Source: Channallabes apus
Lineage: Eukaryota > Chordata > Actinopteri > Siluriformes > Clariidae
DNA: 64,000 bases
NCBI GenBank assembly: GCA_030522415.1
Contig: CM060121.1
Span: 20,010,642-20,074,641 of the forward strand
Direction: 5' to 3'
Made by a program: the position numbers and the translations under genes. Below the pieces are notes generated by a model. It ran no database searches. It saw nothing but the letters and a program-made list of their open reading frames with translations, and was not told where the DNA came from. Below are positions 43,386 to 54,893 of the stretch, one piece after another. The number at the start of each line of letters is the position of its first letter. The stretch's first letter is position 1.

Positions 43386-44568
43386 CATGTTTTTAAGATC
43401 AGATCATTTAATGCTCAAAATACAAATTGGAGCTTCCAGGTATACTGTAGATGGATTTCCAAACAGTATATACTCCATTTTGACTTCATTTAAAAACAGA
43501 AAAGTTTGTGTCAACACCGGTTTAATATCACTCAAATAGTCAAATAAAGGTTGAAGAGCATGTTTGTCATTAAGTGTCAGAGGCAGGTATATTTGCAAAT
43601 CATCATCATAAAAAATTAAGTAAAGTTTGTGTCCCAAAGGGAGCATTTACATTGAAAATAACAAGGGGCCCAGAACTCCACACCACCCCAGAAGAGAGCG
43701 AAGCACATGATGAGGAAGAATCACCAACCATCACAGAGAAACTCCTATTAAAAAGGTAATTGCAGAACCAATCAAGTGCTGTGCCACATGTTCGAGATGA
43801 GAAATTATAATTTCATGATCCACAGTGTCAAATGCAGCAGGAAGATCAAGGAGCACCAGGAGAGCAGGGTTTTATAATCAAAAGATAAAATTATGTCATT
43901 AAAAACTTTCAGCAGTGCAGACTTTGTACTATGTCTAGTTTTAAAACAAGATTAAAAAGTTTTAAGAACAAAATTGTAATCTAAAAACGAGTGTAACTGA
44001 TAAACAAGTCTTGCTAGAACTTTGGCTAAAAAAAAAAATATGGTTAATACTGTAGGTCTGCAATTTGACAGAATAAAATTTGTAATACTTTTTTTTTTAA
44101 ACACCCCAGAATGATGACAGCAGTTTTGCTGATTTCATGACATTTTGATTGTCTGTTCCTAATGATACCAAGTGACTCATGAAGATGGTCTTTCTTCCTT
44201 TTTTCGTTCAGCTCGTCTGCAGCATTGTCTCAGAACGTGGGTTGTGTCATTTAGCTATGGTTCAGCTATGGCTCTAAATGACTTAGGCTAAAGAGGAGGA
44301 ACAGGATCTACAATATTATAGCATTTTTAATAAAAACAAAAATAAAATCGTCCGGACAAACCCCGGTCATCAGATCATCCAGAGTGAAAAGTTGTGTGTC
44401 CATAAAAGCAGCAGTAAATTGATGAGAAGGTAAGGGAGTAATGATAATGGTCTGTGGGATGGGACAATGGGCAAAGTGATCAGAAATGCAGGTATCACAG
44501 GTCTCATTAATAGAAACTGAGAGCCTATGAGCGATGCCAAGGTCCAGGGTGCACTCACAAATATACAA
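43386..44568 (-). pseudogene. Older LINE fragment, 5' part (endonuclease end and RT)
   Basis: Minus-strand pieces: DTCISDHFAHCP (endonuclease end with SDH, near 44470), LLDLPAAFDTVDHEII (RT palm, near 43830) and FYDDDLQIYLPL (RT active site, first position changed from the usual ADD, near 43600). It is interrupted at 43385 by the TIR element and continues at 38499. It is related to the LINE at 59841-62804 and heavily decayed. Confidence 0.78.
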
Positions 44569-47500
44569 TTAAAAACATACAGTATTTAAAAAAGAGCAAA
44601 GCATTCCTGCTGCCAGATTGTGGGCATATTATTGGAGTGCATTCTCAGACTTAAACCCTGAGATCACTAGTTTCAAAGAGACATATTTTATGCAGGGGGA
44701 ACATGTATCAACTGCAATCCATTGGGAAAAAAGAAAAGGAGGTTAGCAGTGATTATACCTGATTGCTTGAATAATTGACCTACATTTTAAATCAGCCCAT
44801 TTAATTAGCAGCAGTCTGGCTAAATACCACCCAGCCAGGGAACTTAAAGTTTGTTGTAAGTCAATTTATCTATAGGAAAAGACAAAGAAAGATGAAAGCA
44901 ATATCAAAAAGTAAAGCACGCCATTTTTACATTCATTCTGCTGACCAGAACATAATCTATTTATTTAAATCACATTTTGTGTCTGTGCAGAAACTTTAGT
45001 TTTGTCAACTCAGAAGCACTATAAGACAGAAAACTGAATATAGGCGAGAATAAAGCAGTTTGATACAAGGCATTTAAGAAGAAACTTTAACAAAGCAATC
45101 GGGCCACACCACAAATTGATCCATGTGGCAATTATGGATGAAAACAAATAAGAATACATCATTTAAAATGATCAGATTTTTAAAAACTGGAATTGAATAC
45201 AGGAGGCACATTAGTTGCCAGTAAGTGTCCAAAAATAAAGCGTATAGAAAACACAAAGGCCAAGTTGCATGGGGCATTTACATAATTTATTTATGGGGTG
45301 CTGACAGTATACTGAATGTTCCATGGCTGAAATATGCTCTGGATCAAGCACACCCTCAACCAGGGTAAAACTGTTATCAAAGAAATTAGTAAAAAAAAAA
45401 AAAAAAAAAAGGGGTTTACATCTGGTGTAATTGTAATGGTGTGATTTTTTTTTTGGTTTACATCCAAACTCAAATAGTCACAGGGTAGAGCAGCAGGAAA
45501 GAAGTAGCAAACCAGTGTTTTCTTCAAGGTCACTTCTACAGTACCCATAAAGCAGATAAAGCATCTTCATTGAGTTCTATGTGTGCTAAAATTGGGATTT
45601 GTTTACCTTCCAGGTGAAGATGTATACAAAGTTGTATTATTGTAAGTAAGTTGTATTATAAATCATTGTTCACGGAACATTTTGTCCATAGTCCATTGCA
45701 TATGGACTAATGGCTGTGATATGCGGGTGGTTTTAGGCTCAAGAATACTATTTTGCCTCAGGGTTCACTCCCTACAGCACTTCTTGATTGGCCTTAAACA
45801 TTGTAAACTTGTCTATTTAGATTCTGCCTGTTGAGATGGCAGGATGAAGTTAGATAACTGTAGTTATGAGTTGCCACTTCGCAATTGATAAAGGAAAAAC
45901 AACATGAGAGTTTGGAGAATTTATAAATGTCTCCTCATAAGAAAGCTGCTTGCTGTTCATCTTTTACCTTGCAGGCAGAAATGCTGTCTCATGGGGAAAC
46001 TTTTTTTTTTTTTTTTTTTTTTTACAGCAGATTTTTCTCTGCACCTGCTCTTCTGGGGCTCCTTTCTCGCCAGCTAATATTTCTGCACATCATTTGTCTG
46101 CCTGTCTTTTACTGTTTATCTGTATCTCTTTAGTGTTGCAAATATCTGTATTTATCTGTTTCTTATCTATCTACTTATCTACATTTTTAGGGGTATGGAT
46201 TTGCTCTCAGTCTAAGTATTTTATTAACATGATGAAACAATTAACAGATCAGATTTTGATCTCTTTAAAAAGTTACATTATTCTCCCTATGTATCTCTAT
46301 CCCTATAACGAACATATTTTTGACCTTCAGCTGCCCACAATGTTTGGGACGTGGTGCATCACAGTTTAACCTGGAATTGTTTACTGTGCTGTTTCACTTT
46401 ATTTACACCCACAAAATGAGTTCGCCTCCAAAAGGCCTATGAGAGAATCCAACTTTAATGAAACAGCACATTCCTACTTACTCTAAAAATGCCACCATGT
46501 TCTGCTTGACATTTTCACAGTGGGTTAGCTTTGCCTATTTACACTATATCTATTTGTCCTCACTGTCAGCAGTGTCCTTTACAATTATTTAGAGAAGAAA
46601 GCACATCAACTAAACATGTTGATAAATGTTATAAACAAAAACATGTTATAAACAAAAACGTTTATAAACTTTTGTGGGATTTTTAAATATTAATGAAAAT
46701 TTTATAAAAGTTTAATACATCTCTAATTTTTATAAAGTTGCAAAACATTATTGTAAAAATATTAATTTTGATGATGCAATGTTCACGTTCATGGTAATAA
46801 ATACTTCCTATGATGTACACAACAATAAAATGTAAATAATAATAATAATAATAATAATAATAATTGTTCAATGAATGTACAGGTACTTTTGTGGACTAAA
46901 TATTTACAAGTTCATATTAGTAATAATGTTGTTACATACACTATGCAGCATTTCAATAGTGCCATTTATGTTTCAACAGGAGGTACTGATTATTTTTCTT
47001 TTATTTGTCTGTTTTTTAAAGCATTTCCAAGGTAATAGAAAACACTGTTTACTCTCACTCTATGTGAGCTTCATGTAAGACGTAAAATGTTTCACAAATT
47101 GCAAGTTGAAAATGCAAATATTTAAAGTTTACTATTATTGTATTTTCCTCCTCTCTAAAAACCTGTCATCTTTTCCATCCACTTCCAAATATTTCATTAC
47201 ACAAATGAAATGAAAGAGATCACAATGTGGCTACCAGTGGAGTGTGCCTAGCCCTCGAGTGCAAATCCATCTTTCTATGCACCACTGTTTGGGTATTAAA
47301 TACATTTGCATATTCATGGAGTTTAAATCCTTCCCTCTACACACTGAGGGAGAAATTAGAGTTGTTCAAAGTAGGGCAACAGCTACACCTGCTTGCATGG
47401 ACTAGCATAATGACAGCTGCAGTGACAAACTGTCAAATACATATACTTTAATTGATCATGCTTCCTGCCATTATAGGATTACTGCTATATGCCTACATTG

Positions 47501-47614
47501 GTCCCCGGGGGGTTGGGGGTGGGGGGGGGGAATACAATTGCGATCAAGTGGTTTGACAGAAAAGAAAAGTATAAATAAACATAGATATCATTAGACTTTT
47601 AGTAGACTTTTAAC
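44569..47614. other. Intergenic; only simple repeats supported
   Basis: Simple tracts include poly-A near 45392-45410, poly-T near 46002-46023 and (AAT)n at about 46838-46862. A G-rich run at 47507-47530 (ggggggttgggggtgggggg type) could form a quadruplex. Frames at 45950-46369 and 46875-47078 look like chance ORFs with no domain. Confidence 0.45.
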
Positions 47615-47830
47615 CAGAGGTGTCAAGTAACGAAGTACAAATACTTCATTACCTTAATTAAGTAGAAATTTTGGGTATCTATACTTTACTGGAGTAATGA
47701 TTTTTCAGCCGACTTTTAACTTCTACTCCTTACATTTTTAAGAAATTATCTGTACTTTCTACTCCTTACATTTTAAAAATAGCCTCTTTAACCATATGGC
47801 CCCCGCCCCAGATGTAGTGCCAAACAATGC
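47615..47830 (+). mobile_element. hAT left-end fragment
   Basis: It begins CAGAGGTGTCAAGTAACGAA with the subterminal sequence gtacaaatacttcattacc, related to but different from the hAT at 30289. The right end is missing, because RTE copy F begins about 50 bp further on. Confidence 0.65.
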
Positions 47831-47878
47831 AACAACGGGGGCGGGGGGGAGAGGGGTAGGGGGGATGGGGGTTAGAGG

Positions 47879-49569
47879 GATAAATGAATGCAGAGGGTTG
47901 TGTCAGTAAGGGCATGTATGACAGGGAAGGCAAGAGAGTTGCTTGATAGGATGCACAGAAGGAAGGTGGATATACTGTATGTCCAGGAGACCAGGTGGAA
48001 AGGTAGCAAGGTTAGAAGCATAGGATCAGGGTTCAAATTGTTTTACCATGGTGTGGATAGGAAAAGAAATGGAGTAGGAGCTATTCTGAAAGTGAAGTTT
48101 GTTAGGAATGTTCTAGAGGTGAAAAGAGTATCAGACAGGTTGATGAGTATGAAGCTGGATATTGAAGAGGTGATGTTCAATGTTGTTAGTCGCTATGCAC
48201 CACAGGTAGGATGTGACTTAGAAGAGAAGGAGACATTCTGGAGTTAGATGAAGTGATGCAGAGCATCCCCAGACGTGAGAGAGTGGTGATTGGTGCAGAC
48301 TTCAACGGACATGTTGGGGAAGGGAACAGAGGTGATGAAAATGTGATGGGCAGGTTTGGTCTTCAGGACAGGAATGAAGAAGGACAGATGGTGGTGGACT
48401 TTGCAAAGAGGCTGGAAATAGCAGTAGTAAATACTTTCTTCCAGAAGAGGCAGGAACACAGGGTGACATATAAGAGTGGAGGCACTCAGGTAGACTACAT
48501 CTTGTATCAACGTTGTAATCTGAAAGAGATTAGTCACTGCAAAGTGTTGGTAGGGGAGAGTGTAGCCAGACAACACAGAATGGTGGTGTGTAAAATAACC
48601 CTGGTGGTGAGGAAGGTGAAGAGAACAAATGCAGAGCAGAGGAATGGTGGAAGCTGAGAAAGGAAGAATGTTGTGTAGTCTTCAGGGAGGAGTTGAGACA
48701 GGCTATGGGTGGTCAGGAGGTGCTTTCAGTTGACTGGACAACTACAACGAATGTGATCACTGAGACGGGTAGGAGGGTACCTGGTGTATCGTCAGGAAAG
48801 GGAAAAGTGGGCAAGGAGACTTGGTGGTGGAACGAGAAAATCCAGGAGTGTATACAGGGAAAGAGGCTAGTGGGAAGAAGTGGGACTCTGAGAGGACTGA
48901 AGAGAGTAGACAGGAGTACAGGGAGATGCAGCGTAAGGTGAAGGTAGAGGTGGCAAAGGGCAAACAAAGTGCATATGAGTACTTGTATGCTAGGTTGGAT
49001 AAGAAGGAGGGTGAGGTGGATCTGTACAGGTTGGTGAGGCAGAAAGATAGAGATGGGAAGGATGTGCATCAGGTTAGAGTGATTAAAGATAGAGATGGAA
49101 ATGTACTGACAGAGGCCAGGAGGGTAATGGGAAGATGGAAGGAGTACTTTAAAGAGTTGATGAATGAGGAAAACGAAAGAGAACAAAGAGTAGAGAAGGT
49201 GACTGTTGTGGAGCAGGAAGTAGCAAATATTAATAAAAGTGAGGTGAGAAGGGCGTTGAAGAGGATGAAGAGTGGGAAGGCTGTTGATCCTCATGACATA
49301 CCTGTGGAGGTATGGAAGTGCTTAGGAGATGTGGCAGTAGAGTTTCTAACTAGTTTGTTTAACAAGATCTTGGAGAGTGAGAGGATTCCAGAAGAATGGA
49401 GGAGAAGTGTATTGGTGGCAATTTTTAAGAACAAGGGAGATGTGCAGAGCTGTTGCAATTACAGAGGCATAAAGCTAATGAGCCATACAATGAAGCTGTG
49501 TAAAAGAGTAGTAGAAGCTAGGCTAAGGGCAGAGGTGAGCATTTGTGAGCAGCAATATGGTTTTATGCC
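47879..49569 (+). mobile_element. RTE-clade LINE, copy F (truncated at both ends)
   Basis: This is the same family as copy E on the opposite strand. It starts with a leader scrap (gataaatgaatgcagagggt), jumps by an internal deletion to the endonuclease (MTGKAREL) and stops abruptly at 49569 inside the RT (after QQYGF), where GC-rich foreign sequence begins. It lacks the RT active site, so it is dead. Confidence 0.9.
47888..49567 (+). pseudogene. RTE copy F endonuclease and partial RT
   Basis: Blocks: 47888-48247 (endonuclease start), 48253-48657 (endonuclease end, VVIGADFNGHVGEG) and 48821-49567 (linker and RT fingers, AVDPHDIPVEVWKC). The break after FWS at about 48245 is at the same residue, with the same 365-base spacing to the next block, as in copy E. 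A further shift lies near 48650-48820. Confidence 0.85.
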
Positions 49570-50020
49570 GTGAGTCCACGGGAGCTCGCAGCGGCTGTGG
49601 ACTCACGACTACGTCGCCGGGTGGCGGAGGCAGCACTGGATCGATGCCGCAGGCCGGGTGGCGGAGGCAGTGCCGGATCGAGCAGGCAGAGCAGCTCATG
49701 CAGCACTGAGTCGCCCTCCAAGTCGGGCGGCCAATGCAGCACTGGGATGTCCTCCTGCCGGGGGGCAGATGCAGTACTGATTCCTCCTTTGACACCGGGT
49801 GGTGACGGAAGCACGCTCTGGTTCCGCCTTCAAAGTCAGGCAGTGGAGATTCGCTGTCATCGCAGCTGGGCGGTGGAGGCAGGCCTGGCGGTGGAGGCAG
49901 CCCTGCCTCCTCCCTTGAAACAGGGCGGCTACGGACGAAGCTGGAGATCGTGGTGAGGGCTTTCTCTCCACCGAGACTCTGGAGATCTGGAGCCTCCACT
50001 TTTGTCCCCTGTTTTGACAT
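49523..50020 (-). CDS. Proline-rich repeat ORF of unknown retroelement (165 codons)
   Basis: The minus-strand frame starts at an ATG (50018-50020), 13 bp after a perfect hairpin. Its N-terminal part is KVEAPDLQSLGGEKALTTIS. From about residue 38 it is made of degenerate units around LPPPPG and cysteine/histidine-containing linkers, encoded by repeated ccgggtggcggaggcag-type DNA. It stops within the RTE fragment. On its left (minus-strand upstream) side lies LTR-like sequence. It could be a gag-like or leader ORF of an LTR element, or simply a minisatellite that happens to be open. No homology is recognised. Confidence 0.35.
   Translation of the reverse strand: MSKQGTKVEAPDLQSLGGEKALTTISSFVRSRPVSREEAGLPPPPGLPPPPSCDDSESPLPDFEGGTRACFRHHPVSKEESVLHLPPGRRTSQCCIGRPTWRATQCCMSCSACSIRHCLRHPACGIDPVLPPPPGDVVVSPQPLRAPVDSRHKTILLLTNAHLCP
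49569..49607 (+). other. 11-bp perfect inverted repeat at repeat border
   Basis: The arms cgtgagtccac (49569-49579) and gtggactcacg (49597-49607) enclose 17 bases. They lie exactly where RTE copy F stops. Confidence 0.7.
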
Positions 50021-50021
50021 G

Positions 50022-50053
50022 GGGCAAGCTGATTGTCCACTATCAGCTTGCCC
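50022..50053 (-). other. 12-bp perfect hairpin before the proline-rich ORF
   Basis: The arms gggcaagctgat and atcagcttgccc surround an 8-base loop. On the minus strand the hairpin lies just ahead of the ATG at 50020, with a G12-like tract (plus-strand poly-C near 50071-50082) further upstream. Confidence 0.7.
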
Positions 50054-50129
50054 GGGCGTTAAGGTCTTAGCCCCCCCCCCCCTTTCTCCGCGGGGGTGTC
50101 TGCTATGCCTTTGGTATGTTCGAGCATTC

Positions 50130-50476
50130 TGTCACGTTCTCACACAAAGATCGGACGCAGCTGTAGGTGCTGGTACAAGTGTTATTTATTTGTCTCAAAA
50201 AAAACCCCCACAAAAGTAACTAAAAAAAACACAACGTAAATTCTCTTTCTCCTGTGGAGTGTTCAACAGGATTCTAGACCCGCAACTTCAAAGTCTTTTC
50301 AGTCCTGGGCAACAGGCAAACACACTATTTTATGATTTGTGTCAAAAACACACAACACATGATATCACAACGTTGGACGGACAGGGAGCTACGGGGTCAG
50401 CTGGTTTAAGTAGGGTAGCACACAAGGAAGTCACAGGTGAATCTACTAGTGATATCAGTGAGACATGCAGACATGT
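50130..50476 (-). repeat. LTR-like sequence, truncated by LINE copy D
   Basis: On the minus strand the sequence ends ctttgtgtgagaacgtgaca, a CA-type LTR terminus, and the complementary TG starts at 50130 on the plus strand. A tattta/aataaat stretch lies near 50187. The other end is cut by LINE D. No second LTR or TSD is visible, so this rests on terminus style only. Confidence 0.35.
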
Positions 50477-53400
50477 GAGACGCGAAGCGGCCCCGAGGGA
50501 AACAAGCCGGCGTCAGGAACAGGCTGAGAGCTCGTGTACACCGCACACATCTGCCTAGCATCCTGATCACCAACGTCCAGTCACTGGAAAACAAACTCGA
50601 TGACCTCAGGGCCAGGATAAAGTTCCAGAGAGACATTCGGGACTGCAATCTCCTCTGCTTCACCGAGACATGGCTGAACCCAGCAGTGCCAGACCACGCC
50701 ATACAACCAGCTGAGTTCTTCTCAGTTCACCGCATGGACAGGACGCGGGACTCGGGGAAGTTAAGGGGAGGCGGCGTGTGTTTAATGGTGAACAGCAGCT
50801 GGTGCAAGAGCGCGAGCGTTGTTCCTCTTACACGCTCCTGCACACCAAATCTGGAACTGCTGAACTTCCACGGGAGTTCATATAATAATTGCCGTTTATA
50901 TTCCACCACAAGCGGACACGGACACTGCCTTAAGCGAGCTGCATGAGGCACTCACACAACACCGGGACGCTGCGCTCATTGTAGCGGGGGACTTTAACAG
51001 TGCCAACCTCAAACGCGCAGCACCGAACTGTCATCAGCATATCACCTGCCCCACCAGGGGTGATAGGACACTAGATCATTGTTATACAACGGTAAAGGAT
51101 GGCTACAAGGCGCAATCTCGTGCAGCGTTTGGTAAATCTTCCTCATGCCAAAATACAAACAAAGGCTGAAACAGGAAGTTCCGATTCAGAGGGAGGTCGC
51201 GCGCTGGACGGACCAATCGGTGGCCGTGTTACAGGACGCACTCGATGACGCAGACTGGGACATGTTCAGAAACAGCTCTGATGATGACGTCAGCATGTTT
51301 CCCGGAAGCGGTTGTGGGATTCATTGGGAAGCTAGCGGATGATACTGTGGAGAAAAGGACTATCAGAACGTTTCCCAACCAGAAGCCGTGGGTGGATAAA
51401 ACCATCCACGACGCTCTGAGATCTCGCACCGCTGCCTACAACACGGGACTTGCATCGGGGGACATGGAACCATACAAGGCTGCGTCATACAACGTCCGGA
51501 AGGCGGTGAAAGAGGCAAAGCAGCACTACGGGAGAAAACTAGAGTCACAGCTTCAACAGAGTGACTCTAGGAGCCTGTGGCAAGGACTAAGGACAATAAC
51601 GGACTACAAAACACCAACAACGGGTATGACGAACGCGGACGCGACTCTGGCAGACGAACTCAACACTTTCTATGCTCGCTTCGAGGCTGCAGCTAAAGAC
51701 GCTAGCGATGCTAATGCTAGTGGCGCTAGCGATGCTAATGCTAGCGGCGCTAACGGCTGCAGACAGGAAGACACTGCCAGCACCGGAAACGCACTCATCA
51801 TCACCGAGCACGACGTGAGGAGAGCCTTCAAAAGAGTGAACACCAGGAAAGCAGCAGGACCAGACGGCATCTCAGGTCGTATTCTCCGAGCCTGCGCAGA
51901 CCAGCTAGCACCTGTGTTCACATACTCAACATCTCTTTATCTCAGTCGGTGATCCCCACATGCTTCAAGGAGTCCATCATTGTTCCTGTCCCAAAGAAAC
52001 CTCATCCTGCTTCCCTCAACGACTATCGCCCTGTAGCCCTCACCTCAGTAGTGATGAAGTGCTTTGAACGCCTGGTCAGAGACTTCATCATTTCTTCACT
52101 ACCCGACACACTGGACCCACTACAGTTTGCATACCGTCAGAACCGCTCCACGGACGATGCAATCTCTCATCTCCTCCACACATCACTTACTCACCTGGAC
52201 ACTAGGAAAGGGAATTATGTTAAAATGCTCTTCATCGACTACAGCTCTGCATTTAATACCATAATTCCCTCCACACTCACCACCAAGCTGGAGCACCTGG
52301 GACTCAGCTCATCAATGTGTCAGTGGATCTCCAATTTCCTGACTGGCAGACCACAGGCAGTAAGGATGGGCGGACATGTCTCACTCTCAGCACTGGAGCC
52401 CCCCAGGGTTGTGTTCTGAGCCCCCTGCTGTACTCTTTGTACACCCACGACTGCGTGGCCACTACCAACTCCACCACCATCATCAAGTTTGCTGACGACA
52501 CAGTCGTGGTCGGACTGATCACCAACAATGATGAGTTGGCTTACCTAGAGGAGATTGGAAATCTGGAGAACTGGTGCCAGAGGAACAATCTCCTCCTGAA
52601 CGTCAGCAAGACAAAGTACCTGATAGTGGACTTTTGTACAAAGCAGGAGAGGAACTACCAGATCATCGTCATCAACAGGAGCCCAGTGGAGAGAGTGGAC
52701 AGCTTCAGATACCTCGGTGTTCACATCACTCAGGACCTGTCATGGTCCTGTCACATCAACACCATGGTGAAAAAGGCCCGGCAGCGTCTGTACCACCTCA
52801 GACGCTTGAGAGACTTTAGACTGCCCTCCAAGGTGCTCAGGAACTTCTACTCCTGCACCATAGAGAGCATCCTGACGGGAAACATCACGACCTGGTTCGG
52901 GAACAGCACCATGCAGGACAGACGAGCTCTACAGAGGGTGCTGCGATCAGCTGAGCGCATCATCCGCACTGAGCTCCCTGACCTGCACTCAATCTACAGC
53001 AAGCGGTGCTGGACCAAGACCAGGAAGATCGTGAAGGACCTCAGTCACCCCAGTAATGGACTGTTTTCTTTGTTGCGGTCTGAGAAGCGATTCCGCTCCC
53101 TAAAGGCCAATACAGAGAGACTGAGGAGGAGCTTCTTCCCGCAGGCGATAAGGTCTCTCAATCATCACTACACCACACAGGACTAATAACATCTTTTTAA
53201 GCTCACAACATTGACATTGACTGGACAATCATGGACACATTCATACACACTTGCACTAAATATTTATACATCTGGACAATTGTACATGTCACTTTCACAA
53301 CCATTGTCACTTTAAATTCTATATATATATATACACTTTCCCCTGCCCCCCCTATATTTCTATATTTTGCAATATTTTATTATGCCCTTATTTGTACAGT

Positions 53401-53566
53401 TAATTTTACTAGTTAAATTTATTTCTTTAGTATTTCCTTTTATTCATATTTATTTTACCTATAAGCTTTTATTTTCTTTTTAAGGTCACTGGCGGTTGTG
53501 TAAGCATTTCACTGCATATTGTACTGTGTATGACTGTGTATGTGACAAATAAAATTTTAATTTGAC
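50477..53566 (+). mobile_element. L2/CR1-like LINE, copy D (5'-truncated)
   Basis: It aligns with copy B from the basic N-terminal coding region (gcgaagcgg...ccgaggga) to the tail gtgacaaataaaattttaat. It is closer to B than A in many synonymous sites. A deletion near 50866 removes part of the endonuclease, another near 51138 removes the SDH motif, and smaller indels shift frames near 51300, 51925 and 52385. Confidence 0.9.
50686..53186 (+). pseudogene. LINE copy D endonuclease-RT remnant
   Basis: Blocks: 50686-50870 (endonuclease start), 51145-51300, 51300-51925 (linker, [14 protein letters not shown]), 51949-52390 (RT fingers and palm, FIDYSSAFN) and 52385-53186 ([12 protein letters not shown] to the end). 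The linker repeat (SDANASGA units) differs in length from A and B. The RT active site is intact but in a broken gene. Confidence 0.85.
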
Positions 53567-53909
53567 TAGGGGGAGACAAAGTGGCGGCTCAGTAGTCCGG
53601 AGAGCCAGATCTTCTTCCCTGAGGCCGCGGTGGTACAGGTGTTACATGGGCATTCTAATTAATGCAGTAATCCTAATTCACACTTATCACGAATGTTTAA
53701 AATACAATACTGTGAAAAAAATTTTTGATAAAAACTTTTTATTCACATTTATGCTAATTTATATTGTAACTGTTCAGATCATCAAACAAATCTTAATATT
53801 ACACAATGATAACCGAGTGTAAAGCTTGTAGTGAGCAAGGTAATCACGGACACAGAGAGGCAGAGCTGCGGTGCAAACAGTGTGGTTTTATCGCTCTGTA
53901 CTGAAGGGG

Positions 53910-54260
53910 TTTTTCTTACCCTTGGCAGTGGATAGGCGTCGTATTGGGTGATCTGGTTTAGCCGGCGGAAATAGCTACACAAACGGATCGACTCTGCCAT
54001 TACCCAAACAGATCACCGGCGGAAGTCATTACTCAAAGTACCCCTGGGTCGGTGGAGAACACATCCTGGAACTGGTCTATTAGCGCGTGGAGTTCCTGGT
54101 GTAGTGCTGTTGTAAGATCCACACCGTGTTGCACCTGTTCGCAACCTAATGGGGAGCACACAGTGAGAGCTGAGATGCATGGCAGCGTTTCTATCCACCG
54201 TTTAAGTACAGTAGCTGTAAGTATACCTAACTTCTTATATTTTATATAGCTATACATCAT
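53910..54260 (-). pseudogene. Gypsy pol scrap (pre-RT and RT start)
   Basis: Minus-strand pieces: ALHQELHALIDQFQDVFS, the region just before RT in Gypsy pol, and FRRLNQITQYDAYPLPRV, the first RT motif, in a shifted frame. Sequence after it loses similarity near 53910. It belongs to a different Gypsy family than the element at 14615, whose equivalent reads [17 protein letters not shown]. Confidence 0.7.
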
Positions 54261-54893
54261 GTATGATCCTCTCTAGTACTTTACTGTATAGGTCATTACA
54301 AGCATTGTTTGTTTGTAGGTCTATATGATTGATGGTCCTATATTTTCCACCTTAAGCCTTAATAAAATTGGAGTTTAGATATGGAGAACATGAAGGGAGG
54401 TATTCCATCATTATCCATTGGTTGGCAGTAAAGCATTCCTGTACATTGTTGGTGAGGTGGAAACTGAGACCCACCAGGCCTTATTCATGTACAGGAGTAA
54501 AATCCCTGTACAGATAGTTCCTGACTTACAAAAGAGTTCCGTTCCAGGAGCATGTTCGTAAGTTGGATTTATTCTTAGGTCAGAGTGAGACTTATACAAC
54601 TTTGACACAGATATACAACATAGAGCATACCAATCCAACTTCTTTTGGCCAAAAACCATAACTGTGTCTAAGGAAACTAATCTCACTGTGAAATTCAACA
54701 GTGTTTTCTCTGTGCATTTAACTGGAGAGGTAATCCCAGACGCCATTTTGATTGTAATCTAAAGAAATAATGGAAACTCTCATGACTTGTTCCACAATGC
54801 AAAAATAGTTCATATAAAAATTATTCATATAAAATATAGAGTAAAAACAAGTTAACCTGCACTTTATCTTTGAAAAGAATTGTACAGATGTCG
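54261..54893. other. No gene recognised
   Basis: A stretch near 54510-54580 (gttcctgacttacaaaagag, then tgttcgtaagttggattt) looks like part of a dispersed element, but I cannot name it. Nothing else is supported. Confidence 0.35.

Noticed and set aside
45927..46369. Two overlapping ORFs as membrane proteins
   Set aside because: Hydrophobic content comes from a poly-T tract and T-rich DNA, so apparent membrane segments are compositional.
49523..54260. One LTR element split by LINE copy D
   Set aside because: On the minus strand the pol scrap would lie before the LTR and the ORF after it, which does not fit a single element; they are listed separately.
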